Shown here piece after piece: positions 34,333 through 42,677 of a stretch of 64,000 nucleotides of DNA (positions are counted from its first letter, which is position 1; each line of letters begins with the position of its first letter). The notes under the pieces are model-generated. The model worked only from the letters and a program-made list of their open reading frames with translations. It was not told the DNA's origin and did no database searches. Source of the stretch: Aquimarina acroporae (GTDB taxonomy: Bacteria > Bacteroidota > Bacteroidia > Flavobacteriales > Flavobacteriaceae); NCBI RefSeq assembly GCF_023195925.1, contig NZ_JALPRE010000003.1, positions 771,356 to 835,355 on the forward strand, in the 5' to 3' direction. Made by a program: the position numbers and the translations under genes.

Positions 34333-36066
34333 CTAATGTTTTATTTTTTCAAGTCTATTAATGAAGTAAGAGGGATTAATCCCATTCTTTTTGTGGAAAT
34401 ATGTTGAAAACGATTGAGTATTATTAAATCCTATTTCTTGAGCAATAGCTTTAATAGTATATTTTCGAAACTTACTGTCTGTTTTTAATTTTTCTAATGC
34501 ATAGTCTATCCTCAAATCATTTATATAGGAGACAAAACTCTTTTGCCTATAAAACCGTACTACTTTTGAAATGTATTTGGGGTTGGTATTAAATTCTTTA
34601 GCTAAACTATTTGTAGTTATATTGGATTCTAAGAAACCTAAATTTTGCTCAAAATGATCTATCTTTTCGGATAATGCTTTAACTATATCTTCCGAGATTC
34701 CGATATCGTTTAAGACAGGTTGCCTTATCGTATCATTATTCGAATCTTTGTGAACTTCAATTTTAGGTTGATCGGATATTAAGTTATTGAACCTTTTGGC
34801 ATATATCTTTCGTTTTTTGTATTGATAAAAAGTTATTGTAATAGCTGCAATTACAACTAATAACAGAACTAAATTTAGATTTTTAAACTTAGTATTTTCT
34901 TTATTCATCAAACTAATTATTGCTTCTTTATCCTCAATAAGTTCTTTTGCATCATATTCTAATAATAATTGATCGTTAACAGACTTATAATCTCGGTTAA
35001 TTATACTATCAATACTTAAAAGTCGATTAATATTGCTTAATTGATTTTCAAAGTCTTGTATAGAGTCATAATATTTAATGAGTTCCACATATGCTAACCT
35101 ACCTTCTGGAATTACATAATTCATGGTTTTCAAGATAGAATCTACTTTCTTAAAAGAAGCTATAGCTTCTTCGAATTTATTTAGTTTTACATTTACTTTC
35201 CCTAGATGTATATAGGCGTCAATTAGGTTATAATCTTGAAAAAGAGGTTCGTTTTTATAACTGTAGAAGAAAGGAAGTACCCTTTCAATTTTGGTTTTAG
35301 ACTTTTGATAATTACTTTTATAATAATCGTGTATTCCATCATTCAAACTAAATAAACTGGAGATTTTTGTCTCTTTAGCCCATATTGCTCCTTTTTTATT
35401 TAATATGATAGCAGAATCTAGCTGTTTATTAAGCCGGTAAACAGAAACTAAATCGGCTAAAGTTATTAAGTATGATAATGAATCTGCCTCGGTTTTATTT
35501 TTAATCATTTCTTCATGCTCGAGACATTCTTTAAATAAAACCTTTGCTTCTTCGTATTTCCCTAATTTTCTTTTTAGTAAAGCAATATTATGTTTTAAAG
35601 CAAAAATATAAAGTTCATTATTAGATTTCTTAGCATAATTTAGTCCTTCAAGATAATCGTCCAAAGTTCTTTTTAAGTTTCCCCTATTTTTATAGGCAAT
35701 CCCTCTTTTTGTGTAATAACATTCCGGAAAATGTTTTCGGTTAACCTTCTTACCAAAAGCAATTGCACTGTCTAGGTATTGGATTTTTTGGTCACTCAAC
35801 CTTTCGCTAGACCAGCTTAGTAAACTATATGCCTTTGCAATATTAGCATTATCATTATTTTGTTTTGCATCTCTAAGATACTCTTTTGCATATTGCTTTG
35901 CAATAAGCTTGTTTGTGTCTATATTATTGAAGAAATTTTCACGAATCTTTTCATACTTTTTATCCATTAATAATTGTTCTTTACTAAGACTTTTTGAATC
36001 TTGTGAATAATTATTAAAATGAAACGTGACTAATAAAATAAATATTAGATATTTTCTAAGGTTCAT
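34333..36066 (-). CDS. Membrane TPR-AraC transcriptional regulator
   Basis: 577 residues. Signal-like start (MNLRKYLIFILLVTFHFN), then TPR-type helical repeats (about 60-370, e.g. NNELYIFALKHNIALLKRKLGKYEEAKVLF), a single membrane helix (about 390-410, VLLLVVIAAITITFYQY) and a cytosolic C-terminal AraC DNA-binding domain with LAKEFNTNPKYISKVVRFYRQK and IAQEIGFNNTQSFSTYFHKKNG. Such hybrids sense something outside and act inside. It probably controls the precursor-protease operon 102 bp downstream, and perhaps itself (palindromes at 36239-36274). ATG 36066 is chosen over TTG 36084. Confidence 0.88.
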   Translation of the reverse strand: MNLRKYLIFILLVTFHFNNYSQDSKSLSKEQLLMDKKYEKIRENFFNNIDTNKLIAKQYAKEYLRDAKQNNDNANIAKAYSLLSWSSERLSDQKIQYLDSAIAFGKKVNRKHFPECYYTKRGIAYKNRGNLKRTLDDYLEGLNYAKKSNNELYIFALKHNIALLKRKLGKYEEAKVLFKECLEHEEMIKNKTEADSLSYLITLADLVSVYRLNKQLDSAIILNKKGAIWAKETKISSLFSLNDGIHDYYKSNYQKSKTKIERVLPFFYSYKNEPLFQDYNLIDAYIHLGKVNVKLNKFEEAIASFKKVDSILKTMNYVIPEGRLAYVELIKYYDSIQDFENQLSNINRLLSIDSIINRDYKSVNDQLLLEYDAKELIEDKEAIISLMNKENTKFKNLNLVLLLVVIAAITITFYQYKKRKIYAKRFNNLISDQPKIEVHKDSNNDTIRQPVLNDIGISEDIVKALSEKIDHFEQNLGFLESNITTNSLAKEFNTNPKYISKVVRFYRQKSFVSYINDLRIDYALEKLKTDSKFRKYTIKAIAQEIGFNNTQSFSTYFHKKNGINPSYFINRLEKIKH

Positions 36067-36238
36067 CGAGTATTTTTGATGCAAATATAACTTTTTATGT
36101 ACTGAATGTTAATTTGTTAAATTCGACATTAATCAAATTGACCTTGAAAAACATATTAAAATAGGATTGTCTTTTTAATTCCAATCACATATTTTATTGA
36201 GAATTACTGGAAAACCTGTAGTGAGAAAAATCGTAAAA

Positions 36239-36274
36239 CAAATTCCAGAATTTCAACTATAGATTCCGGAATCT
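36239..36274. promoter_or_regulatory. Two palindromes related to the precursor operator
   Basis: CAAATTCCAGAATTTC (36239-36254) and AGATTCCGGAATCT (36261-36274) share the ATTCCGGAAT core with the 24-bp palindrome at 34296-34319. They lie 170-210 bp upstream of the regulator ATG; a -7 match TATATTTG is at 36082-36089. They may bind the TPR-AraC protein for autoregulation, or act on the plus-strand gene at 36341, which starts only 67 bp away. Confidence 0.5.
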
Positions 36275-36340
36275 GGACTTACTTCCCTTGCAACCACCTT
36301 TACCATAGTATACTTTTGACTCATTAAAATACACCACGAG

Positions 36341-36574
36341 ATGTCAAAAGCAAATTATTATAAACACCAATTTATCTATGCCATTTTAGCAGCCCTACAT
36401 CTGCAAATAGATAGATTTATGTATCGTTTGGTGCATTGCCAACCTTATGAAATGATCATTTACCATTGGATCATGAAATTGTATGATAAGGGTAAGGCTA
36501 TAGACGATACTATAGATATTATATATAAAGCTAGAAACATTTTTCTGTTAAAAACAGATGCATGTGTTGTATAA
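36341..36574 (+). CDS. Small hypothetical protein
   Basis: 77 residues, MSKANYYKHQFIYAILAALHLQ start, aromatic- and His-rich, weakly hydrophobic. No family recognised. First of three close, same-direction small genes (36341, 36604, 36818) that end in an HTH gene. ATG start; gap to the next gene 29 bp. The gene is modestly supported by context alone. Confidence 0.55.
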   Translation: MSKANYYKHQFIYAILAALHLQIDRFMYRLVHCQPYEMIIYHWIMKLYDKGKAIDDTIDIIYKARNIFLLKTDACVV

Positions 36575-36603
36575 GTTTTACCAGCAATTCAATTTTTTAA
36601 CCT

Positions 36604-36813
36604 ATGCTTACCAAATACTATAAACAACTATCGCAAGAACAACAAACAGTTGCAGATCAAAAAATAGCACTGCGTCTACAGGTACATCATAATATAGTAC
36701 ACAAAATTATGGTACAAATGAATTCTTTGCTCGATATAGAAATGAATAAAGTGACATTGTATAAAAATACCCTAATGCGTATTGAGAAAGAAGTACGTAT
36801 GCAAAAAAGATAG
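36604..36813 (+). CDS. Small hypothetical helical protein
   Basis: 69 residues, highly charged with a long helical pattern (LSQEQQTVADQKIALRLQV start, ending in basic residues RIEKEVRMQKR). No family recognised. Ends 4 bp before the next gene, which favours a common transcript. Confidence 0.55.
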   Translation: MLTKYYKQLSQEQQTVADQKIALRLQVHHNIVHKIMVQMNSLLDIEMNKVTLYKNTLMRIEKEVRMQKR

Positions 36814-36817
36814 GCGC

Positions 36818-37075
36818 ATGAAAAATAAAATCGATAGAATGAATATTATATTACAACAAATAGAAGTTATGTCTAGAATGGATCAACTTATTCGTATGCA
36901 AGCCACAGGTTCTCCTATAATGTTATCAAAAAAACTTGGGGTTTCTAAAACTACAGTATATCGTATTATTAATACCATGAAAGCATTAGAAGCTCCTGTG
37001 CTGTATGATACCACGGTACAGAGTTTTGTATATGATAAACCCACCAAATTTACATTTGGATTTTATGAAAATTAA
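36818..37075 (+). CDS. Small HTH-domain protein
   Basis: 85 residues from ATG 36818 (MKNKIDRMNIILQQ). A single winged-helix or HTH unit: MDQLIRMQATGSPIMLSKKLGVSKTTVYRIINTMKALEAP and a closing F-Y-KPTKFTFGF. Small HTH proteins with exactly this plan are frequent in Bacteroidota, often next to peptide or bacteriocin-like genes. It probably controls the adjoining plus-strand genes. An earlier TTG start would overlap the previous gene. Confidence 0.75.
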   Translation: MKNKIDRMNIILQQIEVMSRMDQLIRMQATGSPIMLSKKLGVSKTTVYRIINTMKALEAPVLYDTTVQSFVYDKPTKFTFGFYEN

Positions 37076-37124
37076 CAGTGTTGGAACAAAAGTTGATATA
37101 TTTAAAAAATAATAAATTGTGCGA

Positions 37125-37643
37125 ATGAAAAAAATAGTGAAACACCTAGTATTTGTCTTTTTTTGCATATTGTTTTCTGCAAAAGCATTTTCTCAAGAAA
37201 TAGATTTTCGAGAATATTTGGGGCAGGAAATTGGTTCTCTACCTTATGCCTTTGAAAAAAGAAATTTACCAAATGAAGAGTATAATTATTTTGAGGTTCG
37301 TAACCCATGTTATTTTTTAGGATTACCTTTTTCTCATTTAGCTATAAGAACTGATAAGGATAATATTATCAATAGAGGTTCATTTAATGTAAAGAAAAAA
37401 ATTACTAAGGAGTTATTTGATACGCTTAATAAGAAGTACGGGACACCATATCGAATATTGGCTGCAGATACTTTACAGGTCATCCATAATGAGTATGAAA
37501 ATTCAACAAGTACAAAACTGATAGATGTTACAACTTATAACGAGAACATTGTCACTTTAAAATATAGAAGCAACAGCGTACACATAAATTTTGATTTTGC
37601 CTTTAATACCATGTCTGCAGAGTTCAAATATGTAAAAGAATAG
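37125..37643 (+). CDS. Small exported protein, family A member
   Basis: 172 residues from ATG 37125 with a clear signal peptide (MKKIVKHLVFVFFCILFSAKAFSQ). The mature start EIDFREYLGQEIGSLPYAFEKRN aligns with DYLYQSIDNFPYELEQRE of the 28976 protein, and LAIRTDKDNIINRGSF plus LNKKYGTPYR match the other conserved blocks. The family therefore lies on both sides of the peptide-protease operon. It follows the HTH gene by 49 bp. Confidence 0.78.
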   Translation: MKKIVKHLVFVFFCILFSAKAFSQEIDFREYLGQEIGSLPYAFEKRNLPNEEYNYFEVRNPCYFLGLPFSHLAIRTDKDNIINRGSFNVKKKITKELFDTLNKKYGTPYRILAADTLQVIHNEYENSTSTKLIDVTTYNENIVTLKYRSNSVHINFDFAFNTMSAEFKYVKE

Positions 37644-37865
37644 GACTTAAAGTCTTCAGAGTTATTTAAGTCATTTTGTAAGCACCACATTTTAGAAAAA
37701 TATAAGGTCAGTTTTCTTATGCCTCTTAAAAGGTATACTGAAAGCTTCAGGATACATATTGCTAAATCTAAAGTTTATTAATCTTTTGTGGGAACTATTG
37801 CATTGATATAAAACCTTGAAAAACACACACCATTTTAATTAAATATTAATCTAAATTTTAAAACT

Positions 37866-38711
37866 ATGAATTTTAAATTTTTAACTACAATTCTAATTTG
37901 CATACTTGTTATTAGTTGTTCTCAAGAAGAATTGGAGGACAGCCCTCAACTAAGTTTTGAACAACAGCTAAAAGAAATGGGAGTAGAAGATATATCAGGA
38001 TTAAAACCTCCAAGTTTTGCCAAAAGTGATAAACCTGTTCTACATTTTGATTCTGTCGAGGAGTTTAATCAATTTAGGAGAGATTATAAAAAGGGGTTGG
38101 AAGATAATACTTTCTATACTTTTGATTTTTCAAATTTTTGGGAAATAGAGGATCATGCAAAGTCTTCTAATGGTGACAGGGTGTTTCAATCTGCTAGCAA
38201 TACCATGATTATTATACCATCCGAAACATGCCCTCCCACTATTCTTGATCCTGCACAAGCTTGTGATACTAATACTGGAGGAGGTCAACAGACTGGAAAT
38301 ATGTGCGGAAACAAGATATCACATTATGCTACAAGTAGTTCAAATATAGGTGGGCAATTTAATGTGCTGGTCAAAGTAGAACATGATCAAAATGGTAATG
38401 GAAAAATTACTGTGACCACAGAGCGAACAGCAAATAACTCTGTGGGTACCTATGAACAAATAGAACAAAGTGTACAACATGTAGGGAATGGAAAGTACCG
38501 TTGGGAAACCTACGGCAAAGGAACAGGGACAATTGGTGTGAGCATTTCACCTTTGGGTGTAGGTGTAAGTGCCGATTGGGATAGAAGTTATTTGATTCAC
38601 GCAGTTGGATATTATTCTCCATGTGGTAACAGTGGTGCAGGTTCTGGTGGGATTCAGCATGTTTTTACTTTAGCAAATGAAGATCGAGATAATGATGAAG
38701 ATCAACATTAA
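37866..38711 (+). CDS. Hypothetical lipoprotein
   Basis: 281 residues, lipobox ILVISC (Cys18). The mature N-terminus SQEELEDSPQLSFEQQLKEMGVEDI is acidic; residues 50-75 carry FDSVEEFNQFRRDY. The C-terminal half (about 130-270) is beta-rich with GKITVTTERTANNSVG and paired Cys (PSETCPP, ACDT, MCGN, PCGN), likely disulphide bonded outside. I recognise no family. Co-directional with the small membrane protein 5 bp downstream, so one operon. Confidence 0.78.
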   Translation: MNFKFLTTILICILVISCSQEELEDSPQLSFEQQLKEMGVEDISGLKPPSFAKSDKPVLHFDSVEEFNQFRRDYKKGLEDNTFYTFDFSNFWEIEDHAKSSNGDRVFQSASNTMIIIPSETCPPTILDPAQACDTNTGGGQQTGNMCGNKISHYATSSSNIGGQFNVLVKVEHDQNGNGKITVTTERTANNSVGTYEQIEQSVQHVGNGKYRWETYGKGTGTIGVSISPLGVGVSADWDRSYLIHAVGYYSPCGNSGAGSGGIQHVFTLANEDRDNDEDQH

Positions 38712-38716
38712 AAAAT

Positions 38717-38926
38717 ATGTTAAACGATTTTCAAATAATTACGATACTATTGTTTGCCCTATTGGTACTTCTATTACCGCTGTTGGCACTTATCGACATA
38801 GTGAGGAATGATTTTAAAGACAGCAACCAAAAATTGGTGTGGGTGGTTGTGGTCTTATGTTTTAATCTTATAGGCTCGATATTGTATTTTATAATTGGTG
38901 CTAAACAGAAAGTAAATCGTGATTAA
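38717..38926 (+). CDS. PLDc_N-type small membrane protein
   Basis: 69 residues with two membrane helices separated by LIDIVRNDFKDSNQKLVWVVVVL, which is the pattern of the phospholipase D-nuclease N-terminal (PLDc_N) domain found as a stand-alone small protein. Such proteins are often near or part of antimicrobial-peptide or immunity loci, but a role here is unknown. Five bp after the lipoprotein. Confidence 0.8.
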   Translation: MLNDFQIITILLFALLVLLLPLLALIDIVRNDFKDSNQKLVWVVVVLCFNLIGSILYFIIGAKQKVNRD

Positions 38927-39280
38927 CGTGAGGTGAAGAATGGTAGTGTCACACTGGACCCCTCAGCTTGGTTCAGGATGTACTTATTTTCTTTTTTTCA
39001 TTGCCAATCCTTCGACAAGCTCAGGATGATAACTAAAGTTAGTAGTGAAAAATGGGTTTAAAAATTCCAGTTTGTACTATTATCAAACTGATTTGGTCAG
39101 TATAACCACTGGATAAAATTTTATTGGATGTTTCAGACTGATAACTAAAGTTAGTAGTGAAAAAAACAAACAAAAATTATGAGTGATTGAGTTGAGTTTG
39201 CGTTTCGATCGAAAGCTCCCTTTTGTAAGGGGAGCTTTCGGGGTTGTAGCTATAATGCCCCTTAAATGATATATTCCTGT
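38927..39280. other. Convergent spacer with REP-like words, a direct repeat and a hairpin
   Basis: Contents: CAATCCTTCGACAAGCTCAG (39005-39024), a form of a common flavobacterial intergenic repeat; a 25-bp exact direct repeat (39028-39052 and 39140-39164) containing the palindrome TAACTAAAGTTA; and a hairpin CGAAAGCTCCC/GGGAGCTTTCG (39210-39240) that may end the two convergent transcripts. No gene is seen. Confidence 0.6.
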
Positions 39281-39742
39281 TTATTTCATCTCAACGGTAA
39301 ATGAAGCGGTTAATCCCACACTAAAATTTCGAGGTAGTTTTTCGACTCCAAAAATTGCTCTGGAATGTTTTCCTTTTTCCTCCAGCACTTTTACAAACAA
39401 ATCTGAGGCTCCGTTTACCACAATGGGGGAGTCGTCCCAATCTGCTCCCGATTGAAAGTATGCATCGATATGATTGAGTCCCACAATATTTTCAAAACCA
39501 ATTTTTTTATCGATCTGTGCCAGCACATTCAAAGCACATAGCTCCATAGCTTTATATCCTTGTTGGGTAGAAATTTCATTGCCCAAACGTCCCTGGTATT
39601 TGTATTTTTCATTAAGAATAGGAAATTGAATCGCGATATAGGCGATATCTTTTCTAACGTTTACCGATTCGTAACTTCCTCCTGGGCTTGAAACATCGGG
39701 TAATTGTAGTTCTAGTTTGGCGAGGTTTTCTTTTGGGTTCAT
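39281..39742 (-). CDS. RidA/YjgF-family protein
   Basis: A 153-residue cytosolic RidA-like protein of the longer (YjgF-like) type. Features: LPDVSSPGGSYESV, IAIQFPI and GRLG, the helix with ALNVLAQIDKKIG, then DDSPIVVNGASDLFVKVLEEKGKHSRAIFGV. Related RidA proteins deaminate reactive enamines, but the canonical catalytic Arg motif is only partly visible. ATG 39742 is chosen because the extra N-terminal MNT of the longer frame starts at TTG. A lone gene. Confidence 0.85.
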   Translation of the reverse strand: MNPKENLAKLELQLPDVSSPGGSYESVNVRKDIAYIAIQFPILNEKYKYQGRLGNEISTQQGYKAMELCALNVLAQIDKKIGFENIVGLNHIDAYFQSGADWDDSPIVVNGASDLFVKVLEEKGKHSRAIFGVEKLPRNFSVGLTASFTVEMK

Positions 39743-39828
39743 GGTGTTCAATTCTGGTCTTTGTTAGGTGTGAGTAGTGGGGGTGTATAGGTACTACTTT
39801 TGGCGTTACAATATACTTTATTAGAACG

Positions 39829-39859
39829 AAAAAATGGTTTGAGTTAGGACTCAAATCGC
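39829..39859 (-). terminator. Rho-independent terminator
   Basis: TTTGAGT / ACTCAAA stem, 4-base loop, followed on the minus strand by six T. It lies 33-63 bp after the 3' end of the gene at 39892. The site after the nitroreductase gene (40774-40810) is a close relative. Confidence 0.75.
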
Positions 39860-39891
39860 TTTTACTTTTATATTTTATTGTATGCAGTAAT

Positions 39892-40485
39892 CTAAAAATT
39901 GATACCGGCTTCAATCGCAAAACCTACAGCACGATTTAATACCCTGGAGTTCGATAACTTACCTGTTATTTTGCCTCCTATCATAAGTCCAAAATCTGGA
40001 AAAGGAACATATAATAGCCCTGTGTTGATATTACCCCCAATTAAAAACTTCGTGCTTTTCTCGCTCGTAATGCGCTCGACAGTTTCCCAACCGGGGGACA
40101 CCCCAATACCCAGATTAAAATAAAACCCACTGCCTAGATATTCATAGCCATCAAACCCCATTCCCAAAGCATAGGTGTCTACATCTTTAATGTTCTTATC
40201 CGCCAAAAAATCACTATTGATATTGGTGGTACCAAAACTTAGGGTAATTGGTATTTGAAACTTCTTAGACTCTTTTTTGAATTCACGGTATTGTACCGAC
40301 CAGCTTTGGTAATGTTTGCTGTAGGTATGTTGATAGGTAATCATATGCAATTGTTGCAGATCTAACTCAGGGTTGTTTTGAGCCGCTAAGAGCTGTGAAA
40401 GTAACCCAAACAAAAGGGCAAAACTCAAGTTTCTTGAAGTAGCCAAAGTCATTAGGTAAAACCTAGAATGGTGTATCTGTTTCAT
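39892..40485 (-). CDS. Hypothetical outer-membrane beta-barrel-like protein
   Basis: 197 residues. Signal peptide probably from the internal MTLATSRNLSFALLFGLLSQLLAAQ; the gene start at 40485 is kept because it overlaps the upstream stop codon as ATGA. The mature part alternates beta strands with GS-YFNLGIGVSP, INTGLLYVPFPDFGLMIGGKITG and an aromatic C-terminal phenylalanine (AGINF), typical of outer-membrane barrels. Function unknown. Confidence 0.75.
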   Translation of the reverse strand: MKQIHHSRFYLMTLATSRNLSFALLFGLLSQLLAAQNNPELDLQQLHMITYQHTYSKHYQSWSVQYREFKKESKKFQIPITLSFGTTNINSDFLADKNIKDVDTYALGMGFDGYEYLGSGFYFNLGIGVSPGWETVERITSEKSTKFLIGGNINTGLLYVPFPDFGLMIGGKITGKLSNSRVLNRAVGFAIEAGINF

Positions 40486-40664
40486 TTAGATGTTTTTGCC
40501 GATTCTGGAAGAAAGTAAGCGAACCAAGTGAACCACAATAGATTGAGCAGTCCCCAAATAGACCCTTGCCCTTGAAAGTAATGTATAACCTCGGGGAATT
40601 TGTATATACCCACAAACCCTAAGAAACCAAGATACCAGTGATTGTCAAATTTGTAATTTTTCAT
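40482..40664 (-). CDS. Small membrane protein
   Basis: 60 residues from MKNYKFDNHWYLGFLGF with two hydrophobic segments (about 9-27 and 31-48) and an FPEVIHYFQGQG loop. The ATG at 40664 is preferred over a farther start. Its TGA overlaps the ATG of the barrel-like gene. No family named. Confidence 0.72.
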   Translation of the reverse strand: MKNYKFDNHWYLGFLGFVGIYKFPEVIHYFQGQGSIWGLLNLLWFTWFAYFLPESAKTSK

Positions 40665-40773
40665 ACCGCAAAAGTAGAACTGGCAGTACACAGGTTGTTT
40701 GTTGGTTTTGGACAATTTATAGGATAGAAATGTAAATTTCTGTAAGTAAATCTCATGTCTTTGTATGGTAGTA

Positions 40774-40810
40774 AAACAAAAAAGCGATTTGAGTTAGTAC
40801 CCAAACCGCT
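40774..40810 (-). terminator. Rho-independent terminator
   Basis: Stem AGCGGTTTGGGT / ACTCAAATCGCT with G-U and one or two mismatches, then TTTTTTGTTTT on the minus strand. It closes the nitroreductase gene (stop 31 bp away). The sequence resembles the terminator at 39829-39859. Confidence 0.75.
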
Positions 40811-40840
40811 GTAATGCATATATCGTGTGTATGTAGTATT

Positions 40841-41470
40841 TTATATGTCTTCAAAAAGATGTTCAATTGGTTTTCTCACCTTCTTCAAGTATTGCGATTC
40901 ATCTTCATTACTTCTATATCCTATCGTTGCAATTACAGAGGCATTTAATCCTTTTTCGGTTAATCCTAAAATCTTGTTGTATTGTTCTGCCTCAAACCCT
41001 TCCATTGGGCAAGCATCAATCTCTAGAGACGCACAGACCGAAAGTAAATTTGCAAGTGCTATATAAGTTTGGTTTTTGGTCCAGTTACATATTTCTTCAG
41101 GTGATTTTTCTGAAACCTTCATCTTCATAAAATCTCCATAACCTTTAAGTACTTCTATATCTAGTTTCCTTGTCTTTGCGGTTAGATTGATGTAATCGTC
41201 TATAACTTGTGGTGCTACCTGAGTATAATTACAAAAAACGATTACATGTGAAGCATCAGTAATCTGACTCTGATTCCATGATGCGGGTTTTAGCTGTTCT
41301 CTAATTGAATGATTTTTGATAATAAGCACTTTATACGTTTGTAATCCGTAAGAGGAAACAGACAATTGTACAGCTCTTTTGATGAGGTCTATGTTTTCTT
41401 TCGATATCTTTTTATTGGGATCGAATTTTTTTGTGGCATAACGCCATTCCTGGTCTATAATGTATTTCAT
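40841..41470 (-). CDS. Nitroreductase-family NAD(P)H oxidoreductase
   Basis: A 209-residue FMN flavoprotein of the NfsB type (PF00881). Start motif RYATKKFDPNKKIS, FMN-contact SSYGLQTYKVLII, and a C-terminal CPMEGFEAEQYNKILGL then ATIGYRS with a final basic loop. It reduces nitro or quinone compounds with NAD(P)H, in the cytosol. The GNAT gene lies 3 bp upstream, so this may be the end of a transcript: Crp-type regulator, YdcZ, GNAT, nitroreductase. Confidence 0.9.
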   Translation of the reverse strand: MKYIIDQEWRYATKKFDPNKKISKENIDLIKRAVQLSVSSYGLQTYKVLIIKNHSIREQLKPASWNQSQITDASHVIVFCNYTQVAPQVIDDYINLTAKTRKLDIEVLKGYGDFMKMKVSEKSPEEICNWTKNQTYIALANLLSVCASLEIDACPMEGFEAEQYNKILGLTEKGLNASVIATIGYRSNEDESQYLKKVRKPIEHLFEDI

Positions 41471-41473
41471 GAT

Positions 41474-42196
41474 TTATAGTTTTAGTGTATAGTTCTCCAT
41501 CATAAAGTCTAAAGAAAACCCCATTTTGGCATACATGTTTTTGGCCATTTCAGAAGCTTGTAATGTGGCTAGATGATAATTTCGATCTATAGCCATGTTT
41601 AAAACCGTGTTCATGATCTCTCTTGCGTATCCTTTTTTTCTTTGAGAGGGTATAATTCCTAAGCTATGAATCCCAACGGTATTGTTGGTAACAAATAGAA
41701 TAATAGTTCCTACCAGGGTTTGTTCATTTTTTACAAGATAATACTCAATAGTATCACTTGTTTTAGTGATCGTTTCTGCAGCAATTTTATAGCGAAATGC
41801 CTCATAAAATGCCTGACTCCAAAATTTTGCATTCATGGTATCATGAACTCTATCAAGAATAAGATTGTTGTCGATGTTGAATTTTGAGTTAAGAGATAAA
41901 CTCATGCCGTATTGTAATGATTTGATTTTAAACCCGCGGTCAAGCATTACGCTTGTTTCTTTGTTTTCTTCATTAAAATGAGAGAAAGTAATCTGATTGT
42001 TATCGTTCATTTCAGATTTTATATCCTGTATTGTTGCTTGGGATGTAGTATTGTTAACCCAAATTCTATTGGGCCAGTCTGAGTTTTCAACTGTAGATAC
42101 AGAGTATGCTGTACCCTTTTTAAAACCACCAGATGATCTCCCCGCCAGCTCCCATAAGAGAACTAAGTTGTGAATATTTAGTGTTGTTTTTTTCAT
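41474..42196 (-). CDS. GNAT-family acetyltransferase, two-domain
   Basis: 240 residues from ATG 42196, which overlaps the TGA of the YdcZ gene in an ATGA arrangement. The C-terminal half is a GNAT fold: acceptor strand SDTIEYYLVKNEQTLVGTI, then GIHSLGIIPSQRKKGYAREIMNTV (the R-K-GYA acetyl-CoA loop) and MYAKMGFSL. The N-terminal half (LLWELAGRSSGG, SVSTVENSDWPNRIW) is an extra domain. Substrate unknown. Confidence 0.85.
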   Translation of the reverse strand: MKKTTLNIHNLVLLWELAGRSSGGFKKGTAYSVSTVENSDWPNRIWVNNTTSQATIQDIKSEMNDNNQITFSHFNEENKETSVMLDRGFKIKSLQYGMSLSLNSKFNIDNNLILDRVHDTMNAKFWSQAFYEAFRYKIAAETITKTSDTIEYYLVKNEQTLVGTIILFVTNNTVGIHSLGIIPSQRKKGYAREIMNTVLNMAIDRNYHLATLQASEMAKNMYAKMGFSLDFMMENYTLKL

Positions 42197-42642
42197 TTTG
42201 AGTTTATTAATATGATTCCTATTATCATCGCAAAAGCTCCTATTAAGCGTTTTGATGTTAAGGGCTCTACCGGGAGGTTTAGCCATCCGAATTTTCCCGC
42301 TATTAGAGAAAAGATAAGTTGTCCGCACAATCCCAGAGCAATCATCTTAGAAATTCCCATTTTGGGTATTGTATAAAAGTATAGAGAAATACCTGTCATA
42401 CTAAACAGACCACCTGTAAACCATAAGTACCATGGTACGTTTCTGACACTTTGAAGTTGAAACGTTTCTTTACCGATGAATAAAAAGACAATAACCCCAA
42501 AGATTGTACTGGCGATTGAAGTTGCGATTACAGCTAAGATGGGTTGTTTTAAAATTGCTCCTAGTTGTGTGTTAAATCCGGCCTGTACAGCTAAAAATAC
42601 ACCTCCGATGCATGCAAGTAAATAAAGAAGTATTGATTTCAT
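42193..42642 (-). CDS. YdcZ-type small DMT transporter
   Basis: 149 residues, five hydrophobic helices, with the YdcZ/DUF606 pattern: AVQAGFNTQLG in the first helix, then AVIATSIASTIFGVIVFLF and LGLCGQLIFSLIAGKFGW. These are half-sized drug/metabolite transporters that probably work as dimers. Translation of the GNAT gene is coupled to it. The Crp/Fnr gene lies 35 bp upstream and may regulate it. Confidence 0.87.
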   Translation of the reverse strand: MKSILLYLLACIGGVFLAVQAGFNTQLGAILKQPILAVIATSIASTIFGVIVFLFIGKETFQLQSVRNVPWYLWFTGGLFSMTGISLYFYTIPKMGISKMIALGLCGQLIFSLIAGKFGWLNLPVEPLTSKRLIGAFAMIIGIILINSK

Positions 42643-42677
42643 ATGGCAAAGGTGGCCAAGATGAACGATCTTTTCCT

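Noticed and set aside
30269..36066. Lanthionine synthetase, radical SAM enzyme or PCAT exporter for the GG-leader peptide
   Set aside because: None found in the window; no claim of lanthionine or other modification is made.
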